Shown: piece after piece, positions 8,242 to 16,776 of the stretch
Layout: every line of letters starts with the position of its first letter
Numbering within the stretch: position 1 is the stretch's first letter
From: UBA1146 sp050256555
GTDB taxonomy: Bacteria; Planctomycetota; UBA8108; UBA1146
Reading direction: 5' to 3'
Length of the DNA: 23,495 bases
Assembly (NCBI GenBank): GCA_050256555.1
Contig: JBBWWC010000255.1
Span: forward strand, 1-23,495
Notes under the pieces: generated by a model
Databases searched by the model: none
What the model was told of the DNA's origin: nothing
What the model saw: only the letters and a program-made list of their open reading frames with translations
Made by a program: the position numbers and the translations under genes

Positions 8242-9672
8242 ATGGCAGCAAAATTGACGAGCCAGAGCGTGGATTACCCACGCTGGTATCAAGAAGTGGT
8301 GCAGCGAGCGGACCTCGCTGAAAATGCACCGGTTCGTGGCTCGATGATCATCAAACCCTACGGATACGGTCTGTGGGAACAGATGCAGTCGGTACTGGAC
8401 GGAATGTTCAAGGACACCGGTCACGTCAATGCTTACTTTCCGGTACTGATCCCGGAGAGTTTTCTGCGCAAGGAAGCCGAACACGTTGAAGGATTTTCAC
8501 CAGAGCTTGCGGTTGTCACCCATGCCGGCGGCAAGAAACTGGAAGAGCCTTATGTGATCCGTCCCACTTCGGAGACGATCATCTGGGATACATATCGTAA
8601 CTGGATTCAATCTTATCGTGACCTTCCTCTACTGATCAATCAGTGGGCCAACGTGATGCGTTGGGAAATGCGACCAAGGCTTTTTCTGCGAACCACCGAG
8701 TTTCTATGGCAAGAGGGACATACAGCTCATGCAACCGCAGAAGAATCGCACGAAGAAACCATCCGGATGCTCGGCGTTTATGCACGCTTTGCCGAAGAGT
8801 ACATGGCAATGCCGGTGATCCAGGGAGTCAAAACAGAACGAGAGAAGTTCGCAGGAGCCGTAAAGACCTACTCCATCGAAGCAATGATGGGCGACGGAAA
8901 AGCACTACAGGCCGGCACCAGTCACGATCTCGGACAAAACTTTGCCAAGGCTTTCGATGTCAAGTATCAGACCGCAGAAGGTAAAGAAGAGTATGTCTGG
9001 GCCACATCCTGGGGAGTCTCGACACGACTGGTGGGAGCTCTGGTGATGGCTCACGGCGATGACCAGGGATTGATCTTACCTCCGCGACTGGCACCGATTC
9101 AGGCGGTCATCGTTCCGATTTACAGAACTGACGAAGATCGCAGCGTGGTTCTCGAAGCCTGTAACAAGATGACGGCCGCCCTCAAGGACTCAGGCGCCAG
9201 AACTCATCTCGATGATCGCGATCAATACCGTCCCGGCTACAAGTTCAACGAATGGGAACTCAAGGGCGTACCGGTACGCATCGAAGTCGGTCCACGAGAT
9301 CTGCAAAAAGGCGAGGTCGTACTCGCTTTCCGTCACAGTGGTGAAAAGAAAACCTTGCCCATCGATGCGGTCACTGCAGAAGTCACGAATGTGCTGGAAG
9401 AGGCGCAAAAAGGCCTGTTTGAAAAAGCACTCGCTGCGCGCGAGGCCCGCACTCACACCATCGATAGTTATGACGAATTCAAGGAACGCGTCGATGGCGG
9501 CGGATTCTTCCATTGCCACTGGGATGGAACCACCGAGACGGAAGAAAAGATTCAGAAAGAAACGAAAGCAACGATTCGTAATCTCCCCTTCGATGCACCT
9601 GATGATCCTGGACAGTGCATGGTCACCGGAAAACCCAGTGCCCATCGAGTCATCATCTCGAAGGCGTACTAA
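8242..9672 (+). CDS. proS: Prolyl-tRNA synthetase, archaeal/eukaryotic type
   Basis: A 476-residue class II aminoacyl-tRNA synthetase that charges tRNA(Pro) with proline. The start region (VDYPRWYQEVVQRADLAE, GSMIIKPYGYGLWEQMQ), motif 2 (MRWEMRPRLFLRTTEFLWQE) and motif 3 (GVSTRLVGALVMAHGDDQG) are those of the shorter type without the bacterial editing insertion, and it ends with the type's C-terminal domain and a terminal Tyr (ISKAY). The C-terminal zinc site is degenerate, as in many bacterial members (HWDGTTETEEKIQ, QCMVTGKPS). ATG 8242 follows AGGAGG by 5 bases; the open frame extends upstream to 8158 without support. The stop TAA shares its last A with the ATG of the M61 gene (TAATG), so the pair is translationally coupled. 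Confidence 0.96.
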   Translation: MAAKLTSQSVDYPRWYQEVVQRADLAENAPVRGSMIIKPYGYGLWEQMQSVLDGMFKDTGHVNAYFPVLIPESFLRKEAEHVEGFSPELAVVTHAGGKKLEEPYVIRPTSETIIWDTYRNWIQSYRDLPLLINQWANVMRWEMRPRLFLRTTEFLWQEGHTAHATAEESHEETIRMLGVYARFAEEYMAMPVIQGVKTEREKFAGAVKTYSIEAMMGDGKALQAGTSHDLGQNFAKAFDVKYQTAEGKEEYVWATSWGVSTRLVGALVMAHGDDQGLILPPRLAPIQAVIVPIYRTDEDRSVVLEACNKMTAALKDSGARTHLDDRDQYRPGYKFNEWELKGVPVRIEVGPRDLQKGEVVLAFRHSGEKKTLPIDAVTAEVTNVLEEAQKGLFEKALAAREARTHTIDSYDEFKERVDGGGFFHCHWDGTTETEEKIQKETKATIRNLPFDAPDDPGQCMVTGKPSAHRVIISKAY

Positions 9673-11555
9673 TGTCCTGTTTTTCACTGCTCATGCTCGT
9701 GGCAACACTCACGATCCACCCGTCCATCGAAGCGCAAGTAGCGCCCACTGCCAGTTACCTCATCTCCCTCGAGGAGGCGGCACAGCACCGGGTCATCGTC
9801 GAGGCCAGAATGACGCCCACGGATGGAATTCTGAAACTATGGATGCCGGTCTGGACCCCTGGCTCCTACAAGATCCGCGACTACGCACGCCACATCGAAG
9901 AAATCGAAGCCACCGATCCTGCCGGCAATGTTCTTCCCATCGATCGACCAACGAAAAATAGCTGGCTCATCAAAACTACACCGGGCTCGGAGGTAGTGGT
10001 TCGTTATCGCATCTATGCTCGTTTGCTCACGGTCCGCACCAACTTCGTCGAAGCGGACTCAGGATTCCTCAATGGTGCGGCCACATTCTTGCTGCCGCGA
10101 GGAAGCGATGGCCCCTTCGACATCACCATCGCCATACCAGAAACGATGGCCGAGGTGATCACTTCGTTACCGTCTCTGGGAACAAACCAGTGGCGCGCTA
10201 AAAATATCGATCAACTGTGCGACTCCCCGATCATCTTCGGATCACCTCGGGTCGAGAACTTCGAGGTGGATGGCATCCCTCACTACCTGGTGAATCTGGG
10301 CGGAGAAGACCTCTGGGATGACGAGGCATGCGCAGAGGACGTAAAGCTGATCGCCGAAGAGATGGAAAAATTCTGGGGTCAAATCCCCTACTCGGACTAT
10401 CGATACCTCAACGTCATCGCCGAAGGTGGAGGAGGACTGGAGCATCACGATTGCACTCTGATGCTCACTGGACGCTGGACCTGGGGAGACGAAGATCGAC
10501 GAAAAGGTTGGTTCGGCCTGGTCAGTCACGAACATTTCCATGCCTGGAACGGAAAGCGCCTGCGCCCCGAAGCGCTGGGCCCGTTCGATTACGAGCAGGA
10601 GGTGTTCACGCCCGATCTGTGGTTCGTCGAGGGTTTCACCAGTTACTACGACGATCTCCTGATCGCCCGGGCAGGGCTGCTCGATCAGAAGGAATACCTG
10701 GAGCGTCTCAGCAAGGGGATCGACGGCGTCCAGAAAACTCCTGGTCGCCTGGTACTGCCCCTTTCTCAAGCCAGCACCGATGCCTGGATTCGCTACTACC
10801 AGCGCGACGAGAACTCCGTCAACAGCCAAATTTCTTACTACACCAAGGGTGCCCTCGTTGCCTGGCTGCTCGATGCCAGGATTCGCACTGCCAGCCAGCA
10901 TCAGAAAACTCTCGACGATGCAATGCGTCTGGCCTACAGCCGCTACTCCGGAGAACGCGGCTACTCCCACGACCAACTTTTCTCGGTTTTCGAGGAGATC
11001 GCCGGAGTCGATCTCGATGACTGGTTCGCACGATTCATCGACGGAACCGACGAACTCGAATACAGCGAAGCACTCGACGTTTTTGGCTTACGATTCAAAC
11101 CCGAGGCTGAAGAAGACGAAAAAAAGGATGAAGAAAAAGAAGATCCTGTGCCGGGCTGGCTCGGGATCGATGCCAGCGAATCGAATGGTCGCTGGGTGGT
11201 CACGAGAGTACGTCGCGGAACCCCCGCCTACCATGTCGGCCTGAATACTGGCGACGAACTGCTCGCCCTCAACAAATATCGAGTCAACTCCGGCAACTGG
11301 AAAACGATGTGCTTACAGCACCCACCCGGCACCAAAGCACGCTTGCTAGTCTCGCGGCGTGGAGTGTTGACCAATTTGGATGTCGAGTTCGACAAAAAAC
11401 CGGAACAGCAATGGAAACTGCAGCTGCTTCCTGAAGCGACCGAAGATCAGGCCCTCCGACGAGCCGCCTGGCTCGGTCGTGCCGGTGCCCAGGCGCGCGA
11501 GAAAGAGCAAAACAAGGAACGTGAAAAAGCTGCGGAAAAGTCCAAAGAAGACTAA
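9672..11555 (+). CDS. Secreted M61-family metallopeptidase (glycyl aminopeptidase type) with PDZ domain
   Basis: About 627 residues. A short hydrophobic leader (CFSLLMLVATLTIHPSIEA) suggests export. The N-terminal beta domain (LKLWMPVWTPGSYKIRDYAR) is typical of M61. The catalytic domain has GGLEHHD, the zinc motif HEHFH at 286-290 followed by AWNGKRLRP, and the third ligand Glu320 in WFVEGFTSYY. An acidic/lysine linker (residues about 478-491) leads into a PDZ domain (GWLGIDASE to about residue 575), and the chain ends in a charged Lys/Glu tail. M61 enzymes remove N-terminal Gly or Ala from peptides. The start is fixed by the one-base overlap with proS (TAATG), with GAAGG upstream inside proS. 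Pairing with proS may simply reflect co-transcription. No convincing terminator follows. Confidence 0.92.
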   Translation: MSCFSLLMLVATLTIHPSIEAQVAPTASYLISLEEAAQHRVIVEARMTPTDGILKLWMPVWTPGSYKIRDYARHIEEIEATDPAGNVLPIDRPTKNSWLIKTTPGSEVVVRYRIYARLLTVRTNFVEADSGFLNGAATFLLPRGSDGPFDITIAIPETMAEVITSLPSLGTNQWRAKNIDQLCDSPIIFGSPRVENFEVDGIPHYLVNLGGEDLWDDEACAEDVKLIAEEMEKFWGQIPYSDYRYLNVIAEGGGGLEHHDCTLMLTGRWTWGDEDRRKGWFGLVSHEHFHAWNGKRLRPEALGPFDYEQEVFTPDLWFVEGFTSYYDDLLIARAGLLDQKEYLERLSKGIDGVQKTPGRLVLPLSQASTDAWIRYYQRDENSVNSQISYYTKGALVAWLLDARIRTASQHQKTLDDAMRLAYSRYSGERGYSHDQLFSVFEEIAGVDLDDWFARFIDGTDELEYSEALDVFGLRFKPEAEEDEKKDEEKEDPVPGWLGIDASESNGRWVVTRVRRGTPAYHVGLNTGDELLALNKYRVNSGNWKTMCLQHPPGTKARLLVSRRGVLTNLDVEFDKKPEQQWKLQLLPEATEDQALRRAAWLGRAGAQAREKEQNKEREKAAEKSKED

Positions 11556-11695
11556 AAAACGGGTTTAAAGCGCAAATCTGCTCTTCGTCTCTCGATCCCA
11601 ATTGGGCAATCCCTCGACAACATCCTATCCTCAAGATGGAGAGGATGCCGAGCTGGAGATCCAGTCGGCTTCCATGGATGCTCCAGGAGGACGAT

Positions 11696-12103
11696 ATGAC
11701 TTCAGTCATCGAAAGTTTTTCACAACGCCGAGAATTCGTTCGGCTCCACACCGAAATTCCGGTCCGTTACAAGTTTCTCTCCAAGGAAGTAGAGATCGGC
11801 GAAGATGCGGTATTCGAAGGATCCACCTCTCAAATCGGCGGTGGCGGTCTGATGCTGCATGGCAAGATCCCAAGCTTCAACTGGATCCCCGCTCTTTTGA
11901 TGGGGAAGATCCACATGGGTGTAAACCTGTTACTGCCCTCGCTCGATCAAGCCATCAAAGGTTTGTGCCAGGTTTCCTGGATCGAAGAGATTCCTGAGAA
12001 TCGCGAACGCTGCAGTGTCGGGCTGCGATTCATCGATATCGCAAAAGAAGATCAGGATCAGGTGATGAAATACTTGATCCGGTCACAGGTACGCCGTTCT
12101 TAG
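11696..12103 (+). CDS. PilZ-domain protein, predicted c-di-GMP binding
   Basis: A 135-residue single-domain protein. QRREFVRLHTEIPVRY (from residue 10) contains the RxxxR c-di-GMP switch and SQIGGGGLMLHG (about 45-56) corresponds to the (D/N)xSxxG strand, here in the form TSQIGGGG, so the Asp position is altered (Thr/Ser). FSWIEEIPEN-like and CSVGLRFIDI segments complete the barrel. PilZ proteins typically bind the second messenger and alter motility, polysaccharide export or gene expression; the partner is not evident. ATG 11696 has AGGAGG 5 bases upstream, so the longer frame from 11636 is unlikely. It lies 140 bases after the M61 gene with no terminator between, and a strong hairpin follows 40 bases after its TAG stop. 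Confidence 0.82.
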   Translation: MTSVIESFSQRREFVRLHTEIPVRYKFLSKEVEIGEDAVFEGSTSQIGGGGLMLHGKIPSFNWIPALLMGKIHMGVNLLLPSLDQAIKGLCQVSWIEEIPENRERCSVGLRFIDIAKEDQDQVMKYLIRSQVRRS

Positions 12104-12142
12104 CTACGGATCGTGAGACCGCTGATCAAATCTGATCTATAA

Positions 12143-12182
12143 CGAGAGATGTGGGCGTTATCAAAACAGCCCGCATCTCTCG
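12143..12182 (+). terminator. Probable intrinsic terminator after the PilZ gene
   Basis: A 14-bp stem (CGAGAGATGTGGGC paired with GCCCGCATCTCTCG, including one G-U pair) encloses a 12-base loop. Only CTTTCAT follows, so the U-tract is weak. Its placement between the PilZ stop and the M48 start supports transcript-end function. Confidence 0.65.
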
Positions 12183-12324
12183 CTTTCATAGATACACCCG
12201 ACTTCATATTCAGATAATTTCGGAGTCCTCAGTAGGCTCTGGTGTTACCGTGGCATCCGATGGGAACTACGGAACTACCTTTATCGATCAACACCTCCGA
12301 GCGGGCAGGAAGAATAACCAAGAC

Positions 12325-13914
12325 ATGCACGCGCTCACAACGATGTTTGTCGCTGTTCTCTTATGGAGCGTTGCTCCAGAATTCGATTTCGCACTCCCCT
12401 CCTGGTCGACAAAGATCTTCCCTTCAGAAAACCTCCTCGTTCCGCTATTACTGCTGCTGCTACTCCCAGCACTGGGAACCATCATCTTGCTGTTACTTCC
12501 GCGCTCAAAAAACCATCTCCAGCGCCTCTCCAGCGCCAGCAAACGAGCCACGGTATTTTCGTTAGTCGCCTGGTTCGTCGTGATCTATGGAGCTGACTGG
12601 ATCCACCTGACCCGTAGCAGAACCCCTTCCGACTGGCACGGAATCGCCACGCTTTTCGCTTTTCTACCATTCATCGCTGGAATCGGCCTATCCTCGATGA
12701 CGATCGGCTGGTGGTCTCGGCAACGTCGTGTAGCCGAGCTCTTTGCAGAAAGCTGGGATCACTGTCGTCCCAGCGTCATCCTGCTCATCCCGTTATTCCT
12801 GATGAGCAGCATCGAGGACTGGATCCTGCATCATCCAGATCAAATCCTTGCTTGGCCCGCCTCACCTGAATTCGTACTCACCGGATTTTATCTCTCCATC
12901 GCAATCCTCGGACTTCCATATCTACTGGGTTGGATGATCTCCTCTCGTCCAATGCCAGCAGGCCAAAATCTTGATCGATTCCTCGAGCTGTCTCGAAAAA
13001 GTGGCATACGGTGTGGAGTCCCGAGAATTTGGAATACCGGCTCACAGCCACTACTCAATGCAATGATCACCGGGCTGCTACCGTTCCAGAGACAGATCTA
13101 CATCACCGATCAATTGCTCAAGATCTCCACCAACGATGAACTGGACTCGATCTTTGCCCACGAACTCGCTCACGCACGCCAACGACATTTGTGGATCTAC
13201 TTACTGACAGGAATCGGCTTCATCCTCGCTCTGTTGCTTCTCGATGAGATCTACTCGGAAAGCGATGGGATTGCCGCCTTGACCAGCATCCTCATCGTCT
13301 TCGGGATCTTCTTTGGGAGACTCTCGCGACAGATGGAGCACCAGGCAGATCTCGTCAGCGACGAGCTGACGCAACAACCCGGCTCCATCGCCCAGGCCCT
13401 GGCTCATATCTCGACATTTGGGAGTGGCTTGAATCAACGTGGCGGTTGGCGGCATCCTGGAATCCTCACCCGAATACAGGTGATTCATCAATACCGAGAA
13501 GACCCGATCTTCCGCAAACAATTCCAAAACTACAGCCGTCGTTTATTGCTTCTGAGCATCGTCCTGGTGTCCTTTTGTGGCGTCACCTTGTTATTTAACA
13601 GCTCGAAAGAGCCACAACAGTCACCATGGGAACAAAAACTGACTCGTGGGATTTCGTTCGTCCATGCAGCCTTTGATCTACAAACCAGGTCTGACAGAAA
13701 TATCCAGCGAGAATCAGAACTCCTGCTCGGAGCAGAGAACTGGCTTCAGCAAGGCGTGGAGGAGCTACGCCAACAGGATCCTGGTCACCAATCATTACCC
13801 GGGACTTACCGGACACTGGCCATCGTCTACGACCTCCTCGATCAACCATGGGATGCTACCGCATGCCGACTCCTGGCCAGATTTTCCGAGAACCAGCTGA
13901 TCCCTGACAATTAA
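12325..13914 (+). CDS. Integral-membrane M48-family zinc metallopeptidase
   Basis: About 529 residues. Several hydrophobic membrane segments precede the protease domain (LLVPLLLLLLLPALGTIILL, VFSLVAWFVVIYGADW, GIATLFAFLPFIAGIGL, FVLTGFYLSIAILGLPYLLG). The catalytic HELAH at 279-283 lies in SIFAHELAHARQRH, and the third zinc ligand region MEHQADLVSDE has Glu338 and Asp342, the M48 pattern seen in HtpX, Ste24 and BlaR1-like proteins. More membrane segments flank this core, and the C-terminal ~100 residues are soluble and helical with a possible TPR-like character. The substrate and any regulator are unknown; no BlaI-type repressor is adjacent. ATG 12325 follows GGAAG at about 12 bases, which is long. 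The frame is open upstream to 12151 but crosses the terminator hairpin, so I reject that part. Confidence 0.87.
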   Translation: MHALTTMFVAVLLWSVAPEFDFALPSWSTKIFPSENLLVPLLLLLLLPALGTIILLLLPRSKNHLQRLSSASKRATVFSLVAWFVVIYGADWIHLTRSRTPSDWHGIATLFAFLPFIAGIGLSSMTIGWWSRQRRVAELFAESWDHCRPSVILLIPLFLMSSIEDWILHHPDQILAWPASPEFVLTGFYLSIAILGLPYLLGWMISSRPMPAGQNLDRFLELSRKSGIRCGVPRIWNTGSQPLLNAMITGLLPFQRQIYITDQLLKISTNDELDSIFAHELAHARQRHLWIYLLTGIGFILALLLLDEIYSESDGIAALTSILIVFGIFFGRLSRQMEHQADLVSDELTQQPGSIAQALAHISTFGSGLNQRGGWRHPGILTRIQVIHQYREDPIFRKQFQNYSRRLLLLSIVLVSFCGVTLLFNSSKEPQQSPWEQKLTRGISFVHAAFDLQTRSDRNIQRESELLLGAENWLQQGVEELRQQDPGHQSLPGTYRTLAIVYDLLDQPWDATACRLLARFSENQLIPDN

Positions 13915-13948
13915 AAAAACGGGCACCTCGAATAACCGGGGCGCCCGT
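13913..13948 (-). terminator. Intrinsic terminator for the leftward VWA gene, possibly bidirectional
   Basis: Read on the minus strand, the stem ACGGGC/GCCCGT extends through CGGGG/CCTCG past a single mismatch, with a 6-base loop, and is followed directly by seven T residues. On the plus strand it follows the M48 stop and may also help end that transcript, although without a T-run. Confidence 0.85.
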
Positions 13949-13979
13949 TCGTAAATTCTATTTCACTCGTTGTCAGGTT

Positions 13980-14726
13980 TTAATTCTGGCAGATATGAAA
14001 GCTACCTTGATTCATCGAGGCCAAAGTCTGCATGAAATCGATACCCTCGACCTCATTCCCGATGAACACCGTGTGAATAGGAACCATTTGCCAATTGGCC
14101 ATGGTGATCTCACTGAGAGACTGAGTCGAGGTATCAATGCCATCGCAAATTGGCGCACCGTCGCTCAACATGATGACCTGGCGATGTTGTTTGCTTGACA
14201 TGTTGCAGATCTGTAAGGTCTGAACTGCCGCAGGAGCCAGACAGGTCCAACCCTCTGGTTGCAGTGAATTGACCCAGGTCATCGCAGCGGTCTTCTCAGG
14301 TAAACGTGCAGGCCTCGGCGTTGGTGACCAGACCACGGTATTGGAGCTAAAGGCCACCAGGCTGAACTCGGCAGCTGGACTCAAGGACATCACAGCGCCA
14401 GCAACCTCCTGCTTGAGGTCTTCCATTGCGCCACCCCAATCCATCGAACCGGATTTATCGAGACACCAGAAAAAGGCATCCCCCTCGTAATCCTGTCCGT
14501 AGAAGATGATGGTTTCAGGTGCGTCTTCTTCTTCATCGCATCCGCCTCCGCCACCCGATGGCATATCCAGGGGTCGACGTACCGATTCCTCCGTTGTTGA
14601 CGAAAAAACCCATACAGAAGGAAACAAGGTCACGCAGAAGAGAAGCAGGAAAACACAGTGGAGCTGTGATCCTGTCATGCGAGGAAAATTGTTACGGATT
14701 GGTTCGGTTCCATCACGCGACGGCAC
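13980..14726 (-). CDS. Secreted von Willebrand A (VWA) domain protein, paralogue 1
   Basis: About 248 residues. A signal-like segment (CVFLLLFCVTLFPSVWVFSS) is followed by RRPLDMPSGGGGGCDEEED, a Gly/acidic spacer, then APETIIFYG and YEGDAFFWCLDKSGSMDW, whose DKSGS is the metal-ion-dependent adhesion site (MIDAS, DxSxS). The later MIDAS residues appear as EGWTCLAP (Thr) and MLSDGAP (Asp). Such domains bind proteins through a divalent cation; the ligand is unknown. It is clearly paralogous to the gene at 16093-16776, sharing the whole layout, but has extra Cys residues (GGCDEE, ICNMSS, HICQN). GTG 14726 has AAAGGAG 7 bases upstream; ATG 14678 is an alternative with no ribosome binding site. It ends just before a strong terminator. 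The 287 bases between it and the PfkB gene hold no gene I can support and should contain its promoter. Confidence 0.82.
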   Translation of the reverse strand: MPSRDGTEPIRNNFPRMTGSQLHCVFLLLFCVTLFPSVWVFSSTTEESVRRPLDMPSGGGGGCDEEEDAPETIIFYGQDYEGDAFFWCLDKSGSMDWGGAMEDLKQEVAGAVMSLSPAAEFSLVAFSSNTVVWSPTPRPARLPEKTAAMTWVNSLQPEGWTCLAPAAVQTLQICNMSSKQHRQVIMLSDGAPICDGIDTSTQSLSEITMANWQMVPIHTVFIGNEVEGIDFMQTLASMNQGSFHICQN

Positions 14727-15013
14727 GGTCCGTCTCCTTTCGAAGAGACTAGAAGACCCCGCTTCTCCTGCCGGAAATTCACGGGGATCGATGCAATCCA
14801 TTCCGGTGAGGGAAGAAATCGCCTTATCTGTGCCAAAGAGGAGGAAACCGGTGTGTCACGCCGGAATTAAAGGTTCCCTTATTTTGCTGATTCTGGCCGC
14901 TATTTGGCGACTCTTTTCAGCACTTGCCGGGCACACCAATTGCGGTATGCCAACAAAGCCATGGAGAACCTCTTGGTGAGATTTTCGAAACCCGGAATTG
15001 TTTCCCGAAAGCT

Positions 15014-15964
15014 CTAGATCGACAAGCTTCGCTGTAAGGATTGCATCATATCGTCGAGTCCTGCTCGTTGTGGCAACCCTTCGATGGCACCAGGAGCCAT
15101 GGCAACCAGGGCACCCATCGAAGACCCAGCGAGTAATTTTTCCTCGAAGTCTGCGCCTCGATAAACAGCATCGATCCAGCCGGCGGCAAACGCATCTCCG
15201 CAGCCCGTGGCATCGACCTCATCCACAGCAAGCGCGGCCAATACGCCAGCCCCTTCGGAGGACTCCCAGGCCAAGCCCTGATCACCACAGGTCACCACGA
15301 CCGTGGTAGCACCCAGTCCCCGAAGCTGACTTGCGGCGGCACGGGGATCGGTCTCCCCGGTCAAACGTCTCGCCTCGTCAAGATTGGGCAGGAAGACATC
15401 GACAAGAGGGAGCAATCTCTTCAAATCAGCCAGAAGATCTTCACCAGGGATCACGATGACATCGAGAACTGTAGTCGCTCCAGATCTTTTCGCCGCTCGA
15501 AGAATTCGTTCCGTATCTTCCACATCGGGTCTCTTCGACAATCCATAACCGTGAAAAGAAACCACCGCAGCTTCTTGCAACTGATCTTCATCGAAGCGAT
15601 CGGGCCATGCGGCCTCGTTGGCACCGGGAGCCGAGATGATACGTCGATCCTGTCCCGTGACATTGATAATCAAACTGACTGCGGTAGAGATCCCGGGCTC
15701 GACCGATAGATGATCGAGCTGGACCCCCTCTTGCGTCAGATCACGATGTAAAAAAGTGCCCAGATCGTCATCCCCGACAGCACCGCAAAGAGAAACAGGA
15801 TGACCCAGTCGGGCCAGGCCGGTTGCGGTATTGGCGGCGCATCCACCGACTGCCAGAGAAATATCAGATGACCGCGCCGAATCTCCTGGGGCAGGAATCT
15901 CAGAAATGTCACGGGTGATGAAGTCGGCAACGACAGTCCCGAAACAGAAGATTTTCGTACCCAT
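15014..15964 (-). CDS. PfkB-family carbohydrate kinase
   Basis: A 316-residue ribokinase-type sugar kinase, cytosolic. The first PfkB signature is present as LAVGGCAANTATGLARLG (37-54) and the second as DATGCGDAFAAGW (251-263), with Asp257 the catalytic base and the GCGD anion hole. VCGAVGDDDLG and NLDEARRLTGE also fit. These enzymes phosphorylate a sugar or nucleoside with ATP; the exact substrate (ribose, fructose, adenosine, ketodeoxygluconate or other) cannot be told. ATG 15964 has AGAGGAG 5 bases upstream; the frame is open 98 codons further up but that part crosses the terminator of the neighbouring VWA gene. It is transcribed separately from the VWA gene upstream, which ends in its own terminator. 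It stops with TAG. Its link to the VWA proteins is positional only. Confidence 0.88.
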   Translation of the reverse strand: MGTKIFCFGTVVADFITRDISEIPAPGDSARSSDISLAVGGCAANTATGLARLGHPVSLCGAVGDDDLGTFLHRDLTQEGVQLDHLSVEPGISTAVSLIINVTGQDRRIISAPGANEAAWPDRFDEDQLQEAAVVSFHGYGLSKRPDVEDTERILRAAKRSGATTVLDVIVIPGEDLLADLKRLLPLVDVFLPNLDEARRLTGETDPRAAASQLRGLGATTVVVTCGDQGLAWESSEGAGVLAALAVDEVDATGCGDAFAAGWIDAVYRGADFEEKLLAGSSMGALVAMAPGAIEGLPQRAGLDDMMQSLQRSLSI

Positions 15965-15997
15965 CTTCTCTCCTCTTGCGCAGCTCGACGACCTTGC

Positions 15998-16071
15998 CCC
16001 GTTTCTCAAATTCGCAGTACTGAATATGAAAAACGGGTCGGTACCTGACGGCACCGACCCGTTTCTCAAAT
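15998..16071. repeat. 14-bp direct repeat flanking the VWA terminator
   Basis: CCCGTTTCTCAAAT occurs at 15998-16011 and again at 16058-16071, 60 bases apart on the plus strand. The second copy includes the outer arm of the terminator stem; the first lies in the leader of the PfkB gene. It may be the trace of a small local duplication. Confidence 0.6.
16029..16064 (-). terminator. Intrinsic terminator for the second VWA gene
   Basis: A perfect 12-bp inverted repeat (AAACGGGTCGGT / ACCGACCCGTTT) with a 10-base loop lies 29 bases after the VWA stop. On the minus strand the stem is followed by a run of five T residues. It separates the VWA gene from the PfkB gene. Confidence 0.88.
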
Positions 16072-16092
16072 CATCTCGTCCGTCACCAAACG

Positions 16093-16776
16093 TTAGTTCG
16101 GTTGGAAGAAAGTACCATTGTTCTGAGCAGCCAGCTGCTGCATGAACGAGATGCCACCAGTGTCGGAGGCAATATAGATGGTATTGACCGGAATCCGCTG
16201 CCAGTTGGCCGCAGTGATATCGGCCAGCGACTGGGTCGCCGTGTTGGCACCATCGCAATACGGCTCACCATCGGAAAGCACCAGCACTTGCTTCATCTGC
16301 TTCGAAGATTGGTTTGCGATATTCAAGGTCTCAACACCGGCAGGACCAAGACATGTCCAGCCTGCAGCATTGAGAGCCAAAACCCATGCAGTGGCCGATC
16401 CCTTGTTGGCTGGATTGGCACGCTGCGGCATCGGGTTCCATACAACATGACCTCCGGAGAAGGCCACAACCCCAAACTCTGCCTGAGAAGAGAGTGAGTT
16501 GAGTGTCTGAGTAAATTCCTGCTTCAGGTCCTCGATTTCACCGTTCCAGCTCATCGAGCAGGACTTGTCGAGGCACCAGAAGAAAGCATCTCCCTCGTAT
16601 TCCCCACCCCAGAAACTGATGGTCTCGGGAGCATCTTCATCGTCGTCGCCATCTCCCGCTCCTCCAGAAGGAAGATCGAGCGGTCTACGGGCTCCCTCGA
16701 CGGATTGTCCAACAATCCAGCCGGTGGTACTGGCCACGGTGACGAACGCGAGTATTAAAACGAGAAGGCGCATCAA
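16093..16776 (-). CDS. Secreted von Willebrand A (VWA) domain protein, paralogue 2
   Basis: A 227-residue secreted protein with a signal peptide (LLVLILAFVTVASTTGWIV), a short RRPLDLPSGGAGDGDDDED spacer, APETISFWG and YEGDAFFWCLDKSCSMSW. The MIDAS is intact (DKSCS, with Thr in AGWTCLGP and Asp in VLSDGEP). The chain contains VVAFSGGHVVW and the C-terminal NNGTFF, both typical VWA strands. It closely resembles the protein at 13980-14726 along its full length, so the two arose by duplication. Function is unknown; extracellular cation-dependent binding is an inference from the fold. ATG 16776 has AGGAGG 7 bases upstream. It is divergent from the mog gene across a 239-base region that must carry both promoters, and is followed by a strong terminator, so it is a single-gene unit. 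Confidence 0.88.
   Translation of the reverse strand: MMRLLVLILAFVTVASTTGWIVGQSVEGARRPLDLPSGGAGDGDDDEDAPETISFWGGEYEGDAFFWCLDKSCSMSWNGEIEDLKQEFTQTLNSLSSQAEFGVVAFSGGHVVWNPMPQRANPANKGSATAWVLALNAAGWTCLGPAGVETLNIANQSSKQMKQVLVLSDGEPYCDGANTATQSLADITAANWQRIPVNTIYIASDTGGISFMQQLAAQNNGTFFQPN

Noticed and set aside
9490..9672. Apparent loss of zinc cysteines at the C-terminus of ProRS
   Set aside because: The HWDGT.ETE and C.V.GKPS forms are, to my knowledge, common in bacterial members of this ProRS type, so this is not unusual.
11597..11606. CCCAATTGGG palindrome between the M61 and PilZ genes
   Set aside because: It is a 10-bp self-complementary site with no loop and no following T-run, so it does not act as a terminator by any standard criterion.
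12151..12324. N-terminal extension of the M48 peptidase frame
   Set aside because: It begins inside the terminator hairpin after the PilZ gene and shows no protein-like pattern before ATG 12325.
14727..15013. Search for a small gene or structured RNA between the PfkB and VWA genes
   Set aside because: I saw only open-frame shadows and short weak inverted repeats; probably promoter and leader sequence.
15965..16258. N-terminal extension of the PfkB frame
   Set aside because: It crosses the VWA terminator and the VWA coding end in another frame and is Cys/Trp/His-rich; ATG 15964 has a strong ribosome binding site.
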